From positions 1,984,001-2,048,000 of the forward strand of contig NZ_PGES01000001.1 of the NCBI RefSeq assembly GCF_002797895.1: a stretch of 64,000 nt of DNA. The letters run 5' to 3'. The DNA comes from Janthinobacterium sp. 67 (GTDB taxonomy: Bacteria; Pseudomonadota; Gammaproteobacteria; Burkholderiales; Burkholderiaceae_D). A model generated the notes under the pieces. It was not told the DNA's origin. It did not search any database and saw only the letters and a list, made by a program, of their open reading frames with translations. Positions 46,466-55,089 of the stretch are shown here, in pieces (positions within the stretch are counted from its first letter, which is position 1; every line of letters begins with the position of its first letter). The position numbers and the translations under genes are program-made.

Positions 46466-46612
46466 ACGTCTTCGGGGCGGGGTGCGATTCCCCACCGGCG
46501 GTAAGACCGGCAACGGTCAAGCCCGCGAGCGCCTGTCCAACCTCGTTTGGCAGGGTCAGCAGATCCGGTGTGATTCCGGGGCCGACGGTATAGTCCGGAT
46601 GAAAGAAGATGT
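46466..46612 (+). ncRNA. FMN riboswitch (RFN element)
   Basis: The sequence has the conserved RFN blocks in order: CTTCGGGGCGGGGTGCGATT, CCCCACCGGCGGTAAGACCGG-type P2/P3, AGCCCGCGAGCG, GTCAGCAGATCCGGTG, CCGGGGCCGACGGTATAGTC and the closing GGATGAAAGAAGATG. It binds FMN and lies ~98 nt before the ribB ATG, so it should repress ribB when flavin is plentiful. No strong terminator follows the aptamer, which suggests control at translation. Confidence 0.95.
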
Positions 46613-46709
46613 GCAGTAAACGCGATGTCCGTTCGACCTGTCGATGCGGCCGGCTGCGTCTATTCGCTTGCCCTGCAGCGTTTTTCGCCTATGCGAGGAG
46701 CGTTTCACC

Positions 46710-47357
46710 ATGTTAGTCAACAGCTATACCCTGCTTTCCAACGACCTCGAAGGTCGCATTCAATCCGCCCTGGCCGCCATGCGCGCCGGCATCCCCGTCA
46801 TCCTGCTCGACGATTTCGACCGTGAAAACGAAGCCGACCTGATCCTGTCTGCCGAAAAAATCACGCACGAAACCATGGCTCTGCTGATCCGCGAATGCAG
46901 CGGCATCGTCTGCCTGTGCCTGCCGACGGACGTCGTCAGCGCGCTGGAGTTGCCGCCCATGTCGTCCGACAATGGCAGCCGCTACGGCACGCCATTTACG
47001 GTGTCCATCGAGGCGCGCGACGGCGTCACGACGGGCGTGTCGGCCGCCGACAGGGTCACCACCATCCGCGCCGCCATCGCCCCGGACGCCAAGCCCGCCG
47101 ACCTGGTGCGCCCCGGCCACGTGTTCCCCCTGCGCGCCGCGCCCGGCGGCGTGCTCGAGCGCCGCGGCCACACGGAAGGCTCCGTCGACCTGTCGCGCAT
47201 GGCGGGCCTGAACCCGGCCGCCGTGCTGTGCGAACTGATGAACCCGGACGGCACCATGATGCGCGGCGACGATATCGAGCGCTTTGCCGAACTGCACGGC
47301 ATGCCGATCCTCACCATCGAAGAACTGGTGGAATGGAGCAGCACGCGCGAGCAATAA
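46710..47357 (+). CDS. ribB: 3,4-dihydroxy-2-butanone 4-phosphate synthase
   Basis: RibB turns ribulose 5-phosphate into 3,4-dihydroxy-2-butanone 4-phosphate and formate, one branch of riboflavin synthesis. The 215-residue protein starts [20 protein letters not shown] and has the metal-binding [10 protein letters not shown] (34-43), the [10 protein letters not shown] block and [10 protein letters not shown]. It has no GTP cyclohydrolase II domain, so this is a stand-alone enzyme. It is governed by the FMN riboswitch. The start at 46710 follows AGGAG. An upstream in-frame ATG at 46644 gives an unsupported 22-residue extension. Confidence 0.95.
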   Translation: MLVNSYTLLSNDLEGRIQSALAAMRAGIPVILLDDFDRENEADLILSAEKITHETMALLIRECSGIVCLCLPTDVVSALELPPMSSDNGSRYGTPFTVSIEARDGVTTGVSAADRVTTIRAAIAPDAKPADLVRPGHVFPLRAAPGGVLERRGHTEGSVDLSRMAGLNPAAVLCELMNPDGTMMRGDDIERFAELHGMPILTIEELVEWSSTREQ

Positions 47358-47361
47358 ACTG

Positions 47362-48732
47362 TCAGGCGGCCACGACCTTCGGCAGATGCACATGCCGGTA
47401 GACCAGGCCCGCCGCCAGGCCATACGCGACGGCAATCGTCGCGTAGGCCAGCGGCAAGCGCAGCGACCAGTCCTGCACCATGTGCAGGATGCTGCCGATC
47501 AGGGCCACGCCCACCAGGGCGCCGATCTGCCGGTTCGCATTCAGGGCCGCCGCCGCGCTGTTCGCATGCTGCTTGCCGGCCACCCGCATCACGGTGGCCG
47601 TCATGGCGGGAATGGCGATGCCGATGGCCACGTTCATGACGGCCGTGCCCAGCGCCAGCAGCGCAAACGGCGTGCCGGGACGCAAGCCCATCAGCAACAG
47701 CGCCATCACGGCGCCCACCAGCAAGCCGGCCAGCATGGGCAAGCGCGTGCCATGGCGGGCCGCAATACTTCCCGCCATGAAATTGCCTACCGTATAGGCC
47801 GCCATCATGGGCAGCAGGCGCAAGCCCGACTGCAAGGCATCGGCGCCGCCAGATTGCTGCAGGAACAGGCTCAATAAAAACAGCTGGCCGAAGACGCAGA
47901 AATTGATCAGGAAACCCACGCCATTGGCCGCGCCAAAGCTACTGCTGTGAAACAGTGCGCGCGGCAACAGCGGATGGCTGCCGCTGCGCTCGCGCCGCAG
48001 CAATTGCCCGGCCGACAGCACCGTCAGCGCACCCGCCGCCAGCACGCCGGGCGACAGCCAGCCCAGCACGGGTCCTTCGATCAGCACGAAACTCAGGCCC
48101 GCCAGCGCCGCCACGCCCAGCGCATGGCTGAACAGGGATAGATCGCGCGGCTGGCGCACGGGCGCGGCCAGCAGCAGCTGCGCCATGACGATGGCCAGCA
48201 CGCCCAGCGGCACGTTGACCCAGAACACGCTGCGCCAGCCAAACTCGTGCACGAGGATGCCGCCGATCAATGGACCGGACGCGCCAGCCACGCCCACCAG
48301 CGCCGACCAGGCGCCCAGCATGCGCGTGCGCTCGCGCTCGTCGTCGAAGCTGTGCGTCAGCAGGCTGAGCGAACTGGGCATGAACAGGGCCGCGCCCGCG
48401 CCCTGCAGCAGGCGCGCGGCCGTTAAAAAATGCCCGTCGGGCGCGGCGCCGCACAGGATCGAACCGGCAATGAAGACGCCGAGGCCGCCCTGGTACACGG
48501 CTTTCGGCCCGTAGCGGTCGGCCAGCGCGCCGCCAGCCAGCAGCAGCGCGGCAAACGTCAGGGTGTAGCCGTCGACCACCCAGACCAGGCCCGTCAGCGG
48601 TATGGCCAGGTCCAGCGCGATATCGGACAGGGCCACGTTGACGGCCGTGACGTCGAGCATGGCCATGACGAAGCCGAAAGCCAGGGTCAATAGGATCAAG
48701 CCGCTGGCGCGGCGCGGTGTGGGGGCGGACAT
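47362..48732 (-). CDS. MFS drug-efflux transporter, DHA2 (14-TM) type
   Basis: This 456-residue inner-membrane transporter starts MSAPTPRRASGLILLTLAFG. Motif A is GGALADRYGPKAV, motif B/C elements are visible at ARLLQGAGAALFMPSSLSLL, and MLDVTAVNVALSDI is the DHA2 start. It probably exports drugs or metabolites in exchange for protons. It is divergent from a LysR regulator, with a palindrome in between. The start at 48732 avoids an unrelated upstream extension. It is convergent with ribB, 4 bp away. Confidence 0.9.
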   Translation of the reverse strand: MSAPTPRRASGLILLTLAFGFVMAMLDVTAVNVALSDIALDLAIPLTGLVWVVDGYTLTFAALLLAGGALADRYGPKAVYQGGLGVFIAGSILCGAAPDGHFLTAARLLQGAGAALFMPSSLSLLTHSFDDERERTRMLGAWSALVGVAGASGPLIGGILVHEFGWRSVFWVNVPLGVLAIVMAQLLLAAPVRQPRDLSLFSHALGVAALAGLSFVLIEGPVLGWLSPGVLAAGALTVLSAGQLLRRERSGSHPLLPRALFHSSSFGAANGVGFLINFCVFGQLFLLSLFLQQSGGADALQSGLRLLPMMAAYTVGNFMAGSIAARHGTRLPMLAGLLVGAVMALLLMGLRPGTPFALLALGTAVMNVAIGIAIPAMTATVMRVAGKQHANSAAAALNANRQIGALVGVALIGSILHMVQDWSLRLPLAYATIAVAYGLAAGLVYRHVHLPKVVAA

Positions 48733-48811
48733 GGTATTCCTTGCAAAGACAGCGGGGCAGCCATTATGCGAGCGTTGCACGATGCAGTAAACAGGCATAA
48801 AATCGGCACCT

Positions 48812-48829
48812 TGATGCAAAAATGCATCA
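48812..48829. promoter_or_regulatory. Palindrome between MFS and LysR genes (probable regulator site)
   Basis: TGATGCA-AAAA-TGCATCA is a perfect 7-bp-arm dyad, 18 bp before the LysR ATG. A related half-site, GATGCA, lies at 48781-48786. The location suits binding by the divergent LysR protein. Confidence 0.6.
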
Positions 48830-48847
48830 CCTACCACAAGGAAACGG

Positions 48848-49723
48848 ATGGACTGGGATAACGCGCGCATCTTCCTCGCCATCGGCCGGGCCGGCACCCT
48901 GCGCGGCGCGGCCGCCCTGCTGCGCATCGACCAAGCTACCTGCGGGCGCCGCCTGGCCGCGCTGGAAAGCTCGCTGGGCGCCACCCTGTTCCTGCGCACG
49001 CCGTCGGGCTACGTGCCCACGCCGGCCGGCGAGCTGGCGCTCACGGCGGCCGAAGCGATGGAGCGGGCGGCCGACAAGCTGCAGCGCGAGATGCAGGGCG
49101 TCGACAACCGTTTGTCCGGCCTGGTGCGCGTGGCCACCACGGACACCATGGCCAGCCATTTCGTCATCCGCGCCATGCAGCAGCTGCACGCGGCCCATCC
49201 GGACATCCGCATCGTGCTCAACGTGGCGCCCGCGCTGGCCAGCCTGACGCGGCGCGAAGCGGACCTGGCGGTGCGCGGCGTGCGCCCCACCGACCCCGAC
49301 CTGATCTCGCGCCACCTCGTCAAGCGCAGCCTGGGCCTGTATGCGTCGAAAAGCTACCTGGCCGAACGGGGCGAGCCCGTGCGCGGCACGGCGCTGGCAG
49401 GGCACGACATCGTCATCTACCACCATTCCGTGACGCCGCGCCATGGCGAGAAAATCGCCGGCGAATCCGTCGCCAACGCCAGGGTTGCCATGGAAGTGAA
49501 TTCGGCGGCCATGCTGCAGGAAGCCACGCGCGCGGGCCTGGGCGTGGCCGAGCTGGCCACCCACCTGGGCGACATCGACCCGCAGCTCGTGCGCATCTGG
49601 CCCGAGCGGGCGGAAAGCTATGACGTGTGGCTGGTCATGCATGCCGACCTGAGCCGCTCGGCCCGCGTGCGGGCGGCGGCCGACGCGATTATCCACAGCG
49701 TCGCCAGCGTAGGCAGCCAATAG
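48848..49723 (+). CDS. LysR-family transcriptional regulator
   Basis: This 291-residue regulator has an N-terminal winged HTH (WDNARIFLAIGRAGTLRGAAA, then GRRLAALESSLGATLFLRTP) and a C-terminal effector domain from ~92. It is divergent from the MFS exporter and probably controls it in response to a substrate. The inducer is unknown. The HTH includes a CGRR variant where most LysR proteins have SRQI or SR-x-I. It belongs to the subgroup that begins MDWD(N/D) and regulates neighbouring transporters or dehydrogenases. Confidence 0.9.
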   Translation: MDWDNARIFLAIGRAGTLRGAAALLRIDQATCGRRLAALESSLGATLFLRTPSGYVPTPAGELALTAAEAMERAADKLQREMQGVDNRLSGLVRVATTDTMASHFVIRAMQQLHAAHPDIRIVLNVAPALASLTRREADLAVRGVRPTDPDLISRHLVKRSLGLYASKSYLAERGEPVRGTALAGHDIVIYHHSVTPRHGEKIAGESVANARVAMEVNSAAMLQEATRAGLGVAELATHLGDIDPQLVRIWPERAESYDVWLVMHADLSRSARVRAAADAIIHSVASVGSQ

Positions 49724-49784
49724 CGGCGGGAGCGGCCCGCGCACGCCAGCCCTGCCAGCCGGGACGGCCTGATGTTAAGATGCC

Positions 49785-50603
49785 ATGATGACCCTATCCG
49801 TCTCCCTCATCATCAGCCTGCGCCGCCTGCACCGGGCCACCATGGCCTGGCTGGTCAGCTGGTGGCGCATGCTGCATTTCGCCATCCTCGTGTTTTCGCT
49901 GGCCCTGTCGCCGTCGAGCTATAACCGCGACAACCGCCCCATCCTCGCGCACCGCCTGGTGACGAACACGGCGCCCAATCTCGTGTGGTTCAGCGTGGCC
50001 TGCGCGCTCGTCAGCCTGGTGCTGATCCGCATCGTCGTCGTCAGCGCGCAAAGCTACGGCCTGTCGCGCTATGCGCTGGAAATGGTGGTGCGCGTGCTGG
50101 TGCTGGAACTGATACCGCTGACGGCCGCCCTGTTCGTCGCGCTGCGCCTGACCCTGCCCGACGGCATTGCGTTCGCGCAAATGCGCTCGTCCGGCATGCT
50201 TGAGAAAATGCAGCGCCAGGGCGTCGACCTGCTGCGCCGCGAATACTTTCCGCGCGTCATGTCTGGCATCTTCGCCGTGTGGATGCTGGCCATCGTCAGC
50301 TGCGTCACCTCGCTGGTCCTCGCCTACATCACCATCTACGGTTTTACGCCGTGGGCGCTGCAAGGCTACACGCGCGTCGTGGGGCAAATCTTCAATCCGG
50401 CCGTGGCACTGATCCTAGCGCTCAAGGTCATCTTCTTCAGCTTTGCCGTGGCCCTGATCCCGCTGGCCTCCTCCTACTATCCGGAAGAGCCGCACGGCCG
50501 GCGCAACCGCCTGTGGGCCGCGCACGGACTGTCTGAAATGCTGCGCCTGTTTTCCGTCATCCTGCTGGTCGAAGTGGCTTCGCTGATGGGCAATTACTAC
50601 TGA
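49785..50603 (+). CDS. MlaE-family ABC lipid-transport permease
   Basis: This 272-residue membrane protein has a short amphipathic N-terminus and about five hydrophobic segments. LIPLTAALFVALRLTLPDGIAFAQM, then LLRREYFPRVMSGIFAVWML, match the MlaE permease core with its PRV turn. MlaE-type permeases work with an MCE protein and an ATPase to move phospholipids across the envelope. The next gene is MlaD-like, which supports this. No ATPase gene is adjacent. Either of two ATG codons (49785 or 49788) could start it. Confidence 0.8.
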   Translation: MMTLSVSLIISLRRLHRATMAWLVSWWRMLHFAILVFSLALSPSSYNRDNRPILAHRLVTNTAPNLVWFSVACALVSLVLIRIVVVSAQSYGLSRYALEMVVRVLVLELIPLTAALFVALRLTLPDGIAFAQMRSSGMLEKMQRQGVDLLRREYFPRVMSGIFAVWMLAIVSCVTSLVLAYITIYGFTPWALQGYTRVVGQIFNPAVALILALKVIFFSFAVALIPLASSYYPEEPHGRRNRLWAAHGLSEMLRLFSVILLVEVASLMGNYY

Positions 50604-50654
50604 TGCCCGCCACCCCCAGCCAACCTTGATCCATCCATACCAGAGCCAGAAGCC

Positions 50655-51665
50655 ATGAGCCAACCTCCAAATCCCGACCAGACCGACGTCACGGCGCCCG
50701 ACGCCGTCTTGCCCGCCCCGCCGCCCGTGCGCCACGCCGAACTGAAGGCGGCCATCCTGCTCGTCTTCATGTTCGTGCTGGTGGTCGGCTCCGTCGTCTA
50801 CCTGATGTATGCGCGCGGCGCCTTCGAAGCCACGCAAACCCTGGTGCTGACGGCCGACGATTCGGATGGCGTCGGCGTGGGCGCCGACCTGACCTTTTCC
50901 GGCTTTCCCATCGGCCGCGTGCAGCGCATCGAACTGGCGCCTGACGGCCGCGCGCGCGTCATCATCGACGTGCCGCGCAAAGACGCGCACTGGCTGCGCA
51001 CCAGCTCCATCTTCACCCTGGAACGGGGCATCGTGGGCGGCGCCAAGCTGCGCGCCTACAGCGGCATCCTGACGGACCCGCCGCTGCCCGACGACGCCAC
51101 GCGCGACTTGCTGGTGGGCGACATGGCGGCGGAAATCCCCCGCCTGCTGGCCGCCGCCAAAGACTTGCTGAACAACCTGGGCAACCTGACGGGCACCGAT
51201 TCCGCGCTCGACGGCACCATGCGCAACGTGCAGGCCGTCACCGGCAAGCTCAGCGGTCCGGGCGGCGCCATGGGCTTGCTGACGGGCGACGACAAGCAGT
51301 CGCGCCTGCTGATCGAGCGGGCCAACGCCCTGCTGATCACGGCGGACCAGCTGGCGCGCCGCACGGATGGCCTGGTGGCCAATGCCGACACGCGCGTGTT
51401 TGGCGACAAGGGCGTCATGACGGATGCGCAGGCGACCATCGTGCAGCTGAACGCCCTGCTGGCCGACACGCGCAACAGCCTGAAAAAAGTCGACGCCGTG
51501 CTGGTCGAAGCGCAAGCCGTGGGCGCCAACGCCAAGGCGGCGACAGCCGACCTGGGCCCGCTGCGCGCCGACGTGGAAAGCAATCTGCGCAAGGTCGAAC
51601 AGCTGGTCAATGAAATCAACCGCAAATGGCCGTTCAAGCGCAATCCGGAGATCAAACTGCCATGA
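50655..51665 (+). CDS. MlaD-family MCE protein
   Basis: This 336-residue protein has a Pro-rich cytoplasmic N-terminus, one membrane helix (~33-55) and a periplasmic MCE domain (~60-145). The MCE features include VGVGADLTFSGFPIGRVQRI and LERGIVGGAKLRAYSG. A long helical tail (150-320) would form the tunnel-like extension seen in MCE proteins. It binds lipid together with the MlaE-like permease encoded 52 bp upstream. Its stop overlaps the ATG of the following lipoprotein gene (ATGA). Confidence 0.86.
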   Translation: MSQPPNPDQTDVTAPDAVLPAPPPVRHAELKAAILLVFMFVLVVGSVVYLMYARGAFEATQTLVLTADDSDGVGVGADLTFSGFPIGRVQRIELAPDGRARVIIDVPRKDAHWLRTSSIFTLERGIVGGAKLRAYSGILTDPPLPDDATRDLLVGDMAAEIPRLLAAAKDLLNNLGNLTGTDSALDGTMRNVQAVTGKLSGPGGAMGLLTGDDKQSRLLIERANALLITADQLARRTDGLVANADTRVFGDKGVMTDAQATIVQLNALLADTRNSLKKVDAVLVEAQAVGANAKAATADLGPLRADVESNLRKVEQLVNEINRKWPFKRNPEIKLP

Positions 51666-52333
51666 GAAAACTCAATCTCGCCTTGTCCGCCCTGGCCCTG
51701 GCAGCCCTTGCCGCCTGCTCCAGCGGCCCGCCCGTGCCGGATTGGAAAATGAATGCGCAAAGTTCCGTCGAACGGTTTCAATCGGCCTATCTGAGCGGCA
51801 ACGCCCTGGTCGAGCAGACGGAATTCCGGCGCGCCCGCAGCCAGGTGGCCGGCACGGGCAAGCTCGAACTGGTGGCGCGCATCGAACTGCTGCGCTGCGC
51901 TGCGCGCGTGGCCAGCCTGGCCTTCGAGGACTGCGTCGGCTTTGACGCCCTGCAGGCCGACGCGACAGACGCCGACCGCGCGTATGCCGCCTGGCTGGCC
52001 GGCAAGGCGCAGGCGGCCGACGCCGCCCTGCTGCCGGAAGCGCAGCGGGCGGCCGCCAGCGCCAGCTCGGATACGGCCGCCGCCAGCGCCGTGGCCGCCA
52101 TCAAGGACCCGCTGTCGCAGCTGGTGGCGGCCGGCGTGCTGCTGCGCTCGGGCCGCGCCACGCCGGAGTTGCTCGACACGGCCGTGGCCACCGCCTCGGA
52201 CCAGGGCTGGCGCCGTCCGCTGCTGGCCTGGCTGGGCGTGCAGCGCCTGCGCGCCGAACAGGCGGGCGATACGCAGGCGGCACAGCAGATCGCGCGGCGC
52301 ATGGCGGTCGTCGAACAGCCGCTGGCTCCCTGA
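51662..52333 (+). CDS. Lipoprotein of the MlaE/MlaD operon
   Basis: This 223-residue protein starts MRKLNLALSALALAALAACS with a lipobox (LAAC, Cys 19), so it is anchored by lipid. The remainder is Ala-rich and helical, with no motif I recognise. It overlaps mlaD by 4 bp (ATGA), so it is probably co-translated and may serve as a periplasmic or outer-membrane partner of the transporter. The PqiC-like role suggested by position is only an inference. Confidence 0.78.
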   Translation: MRKLNLALSALALAALAACSSGPPVPDWKMNAQSSVERFQSAYLSGNALVEQTEFRRARSQVAGTGKLELVARIELLRCAARVASLAFEDCVGFDALQADATDADRAYAAWLAGKAQAADAALLPEAQRAAASASSDTAAASAVAAIKDPLSQLVAAGVLLRSGRATPELLDTAVATASDQGWRRPLLAWLGVQRLRAEQAGDTQAAQQIARRMAVVEQPLAP

Positions 52334-52420
52334 ACGCTTCGAGGGCGGCCCAAGGCAGGCGGAATCAGGCATAATCGAGCCAGGATGACAGCTATGCCGT
52401 GCAGGCAGCGAGGTGTGACG

Positions 52421-53749
52421 ATGCAGTTCGAGGATTTCGACCTTTCCACTCCCGATACCGGCCGCCATGCCGGCGCGGCGCCTGGCGACGATGCGTCAGC
52501 GGCCACGGCCGTGCGCCTGCAATACCTGCTCGACAATACGCCCTCCATCATCTATTGCACCGTGCCCAGCGGCGACTTCAAGATGACGTTCGTCAGCAAC
52601 AATGCCTTGAATGTGCTGGGCTACCAGCCCGAGGAGATGGTGGCCGATCCCAACTTCTGGTTCGACCACATCCACCCCGACGATGCGCCCGGCATCTTTT
52701 CCAGCCTGGCGCAGATCTTCGTCGAGGGGGCGCGCGCCTACGAATACCGCTTCCGCGTGCGCGACGGCAGCTATCTGTGGATGCACGACAGCCTGCGCCT
52801 CGTGCGCGACGAGCATGGCGTGCCATTCGAGGTGATCGGCTCGCTGACCGATATCACGGAACGCAAGCGCATGGAAGCGATGCTGCAGGCGCGCGGCGAA
52901 GAGCAGCAACTACTGATCAGCAAGTTACAGGAAGCGCACGACCAGCTGCTGCAATCGGAAAAAATGGCCTCCATCGGCCAGTTGGCGGCCGGCATCGCGC
53001 ATGAAATCAACAACCCGATCGGCTTCGTCAACTCCAACATGAGTTCGCTGCAAGGCTATGTGGGCACCCTGTTCGACGTCATCGCCCAGTATGAAGCGGC
53101 GATGCGCGAGCCACCCGATGGCCCGGCCCTGGCCGCGCGCGTGGCCCAGGTGCGCGAGCAGGCGGACCTGGCCTTCCTGCAGGACGACATGGTGGACCTC
53201 GTGCGCGAATCGATGGATGGCTTGAAACGCGTGCGCGACATCGTGCAGGCGCTGAAGGAGTTTTCCCACGTGGGCGAGACGGACTGGCAAGTGGCCAGCC
53301 TGCATGCGGGCCTGGACAGCACCCTGAATATCGTCGCCAACGAATTGAAATACAAGGCGCGCATCGAGAAACACTATGGCGAACTGCCGCAGATACTGTG
53401 CCTGGCCTCGCAGCTGAACCAGGTATTCATGAACCTGCTCGTCAACGCGGGCCAGGCCATCAGCAGCGACGGCGTGATCAGCATCCGCACCGGCCATGCC
53501 GGCGACTGGGTGTGGGTGGAGATCGGCGACACGGGGGCAGGCATCGCGCCCGAGCACCTGAACCGCATCTTCGAACCGTTCTTCACCACCAAGGCCGTGG
53601 GCAGCGGCACGGGCCTGGGCCTGTCGCTGTCGTACGGCATCGTCAACAAGCACGGCGGACGCATCGAGGTGGCCTCGGAAGTGGGCCGCGGCACGCGCTT
53701 TACCGTGCACCTGCCCGTCACGCCGCCGGCAGCCCAGCCAGCGCCCTAA
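52421..53749 (+). CDS. PAS-containing sensor histidine kinase
   Basis: This 442-residue soluble kinase has a PAS domain at ~33-150 (YLLDNTPSIIYCTVP, then GSLTDITERKRMEAM), a coiled linker (155-180), and a dimerisation and phospho-acceptor segment with H194 in [14 protein letters not shown]. The ATPase domain has the N-box near QLNQVFMNLLVNAGQAI and G-boxes GDTGAGIAPEHL and [14 protein letters not shown]. The [10 protein letters not shown]-box is shared with the kinase at 55086-56567. It is convergent with, and overlaps by 4 bp, the receiver-HD gene. The start at 52421 follows AGGTG; an in-frame ATG at 52385 is possible. Confidence 0.92.
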   Translation: MQFEDFDLSTPDTGRHAGAAPGDDASAATAVRLQYLLDNTPSIIYCTVPSGDFKMTFVSNNALNVLGYQPEEMVADPNFWFDHIHPDDAPGIFSSLAQIFVEGARAYEYRFRVRDGSYLWMHDSLRLVRDEHGVPFEVIGSLTDITERKRMEAMLQARGEEQQLLISKLQEAHDQLLQSEKMASIGQLAAGIAHEINNPIGFVNSNMSSLQGYVGTLFDVIAQYEAAMREPPDGPALAARVAQVREQADLAFLQDDMVDLVRESMDGLKRVRDIVQALKEFSHVGETDWQVASLHAGLDSTLNIVANELKYKARIEKHYGELPQILCLASQLNQVFMNLLVNAGQAISSDGVISIRTGHAGDWVWVEIGDTGAGIAPEHLNRIFEPFFTTKAVGSGTGLGLSLSYGIVNKHGGRIEVASEVGRGTRFTVHLPVTPPAAQPAP

Positions 53750-55089
53750 CCTTCCTTCACGGGCACATACACGCGGATGCTCAGGCGCCCGCCATTCTTG
53801 CCTTCGAAATCGAGCAGCTGGGAAATCACGCGGGCCGTCAGCACGTGTTCGGCCGCCAGCAGCATCAGGCCGTCGCGGCTGATCAGGTCGCGCGACAGCA
53901 CCATGCCCGGTTCCAGCTGGCCCGACAGCACCGTCAGGTCGCGCGCCGCCGGCTCCGTCTCTTCCATGATGGCGCGGAACGCGGCCACCACGGCCGGGTC
54001 GTAGCGCTTGCCGACGCTGTCGTAGATCAGGGTGCGAGCCTCCTCGGCGCGCAGGCTGCGCTGCACCATGGCGCCGATCTGCAAGCCGTCGTAGTCCGAC
54101 GCCAGCGCCAGGATGCGCGCGCCCATCGGAATGGCCAGGCCCACCAAGCCATCGGGAAAGCCGCCGCCGTCGAAGCGCTCGAGCTGCGAGCGCAGGATCA
54201 CGGAAACGGCGCGCAGCTCGTCGAGCGCCATCAATAATTGTTCGGCGCGCAGCGGATGCTTGCGGAAGGCGGCCAGCTGCTCGCCCGTCCAGGCGCTGGC
54301 CGGCAGCTCCAGCACGTCGTCGCTCAGGCTGAGCTTGCCGATATCCTTGAGCAGGGCCGCGATGAACACGTCGCGCGCGTCCTGCCCTTCCAGGCCCAGC
54401 GCCTGCGCCAGCTTGCGCGACAGATCGGCCACCCGCCGCGCATGGCCGGCCAGCTTGCCGCCGCGCATTTCGATCAGGTTGGAAAACACCTTGATGGTCG
54501 TCACGAACGTGGCCTTCAGGCGCTCGTTGGCCGCCTGCACCTCGTCGTGCGACTGTTTCAGCTGCTGCGTGCGCGTGGCCACCTTCGCTTCCAGGCTGGC
54601 GTTGAGCGCCTGCAGTTCCACGTTCTGGCTGGCCGTCAGCGCTTCGAGGCGCAGTTTTTCCTGCTCCAGCGCGCGCCGTTCCAGCGCGTGGCGCACCACC
54701 AGCACGATATCGTTCTCGTCCCAGGGCTTGGTCACGTAGCGGTAGATTTCGCCCTGGTTGATGGCGTCGAGGATGGACTGGATGTCGGCATAGCCGGTCA
54801 GCAGCAGGCGGATGGTGCCGGGCCAGCGCTGGCGCACCTGGGCCAGGAATTGCGCGCCGTCCATGTGCGGCATGCGCATATCGGAAATGACCAGGTCCAC
54901 CGTCTCGCTCTCGAGCAGGGCCAGGCCGGCCGCGCCGCCGTCGGCCGTCAGCACGCGGTAGCCGTGCGGGCGGAACAGGCGGCGCAGCGACGACAGGATA
55001 TTCGGTTCGTCGTCGACGCACAGGATGGTGGGTGGCGCGGCCGCGATGCTGGCGCTGGTGCTCGTGTTCATGCTGTCCTGTTCGGTCAT
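53746..55089 (-). CDS. Response regulator with degenerate HD-GYP output domain
   Basis: This 447-residue protein has a receiver domain (~20-135) with phospho-acceptor D70 in VISDMRMPHMDG and the switch Lys in TKPWDENDI. A coiled linker covers ~140-195, and an HD-GYP-like domain ~198-340. The HD-GYP signature is changed: the HD pair reads K248-D249 (LLKDIGK), the HHE motif reads QLE (302-304), and GYP reads GFP (310-312). Cyclic-di-GMP hydrolysis is therefore doubtful. A C-terminal ~80-residue domain resembles the small protein at 57400-57744. It overlaps the upstream kinase gene by 4 bp. Confidence 0.9.
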   Translation of the reverse strand: MTEQDSMNTSTSASIAAAPPTILCVDDEPNILSSLRRLFRPHGYRVLTADGGAAGLALLESETVDLVISDMRMPHMDGAQFLAQVRQRWPGTIRLLLTGYADIQSILDAINQGEIYRYVTKPWDENDIVLVVRHALERRALEQEKLRLEALTASQNVELQALNASLEAKVATRTQQLKQSHDEVQAANERLKATFVTTIKVFSNLIEMRGGKLAGHARRVADLSRKLAQALGLEGQDARDVFIAALLKDIGKLSLSDDVLELPASAWTGEQLAAFRKHPLRAEQLLMALDELRAVSVILRSQLERFDGGGFPDGLVGLAIPMGARILALASDYDGLQIGAMVQRSLRAEEARTLIYDSVGKRYDPAVVAAFRAIMEETEPAARDLTVLSGQLEPGMVLSRDLISRDGLMLLAAEHVLTARVISQLLDFEGKNGGRLSIRVYVPVKEG

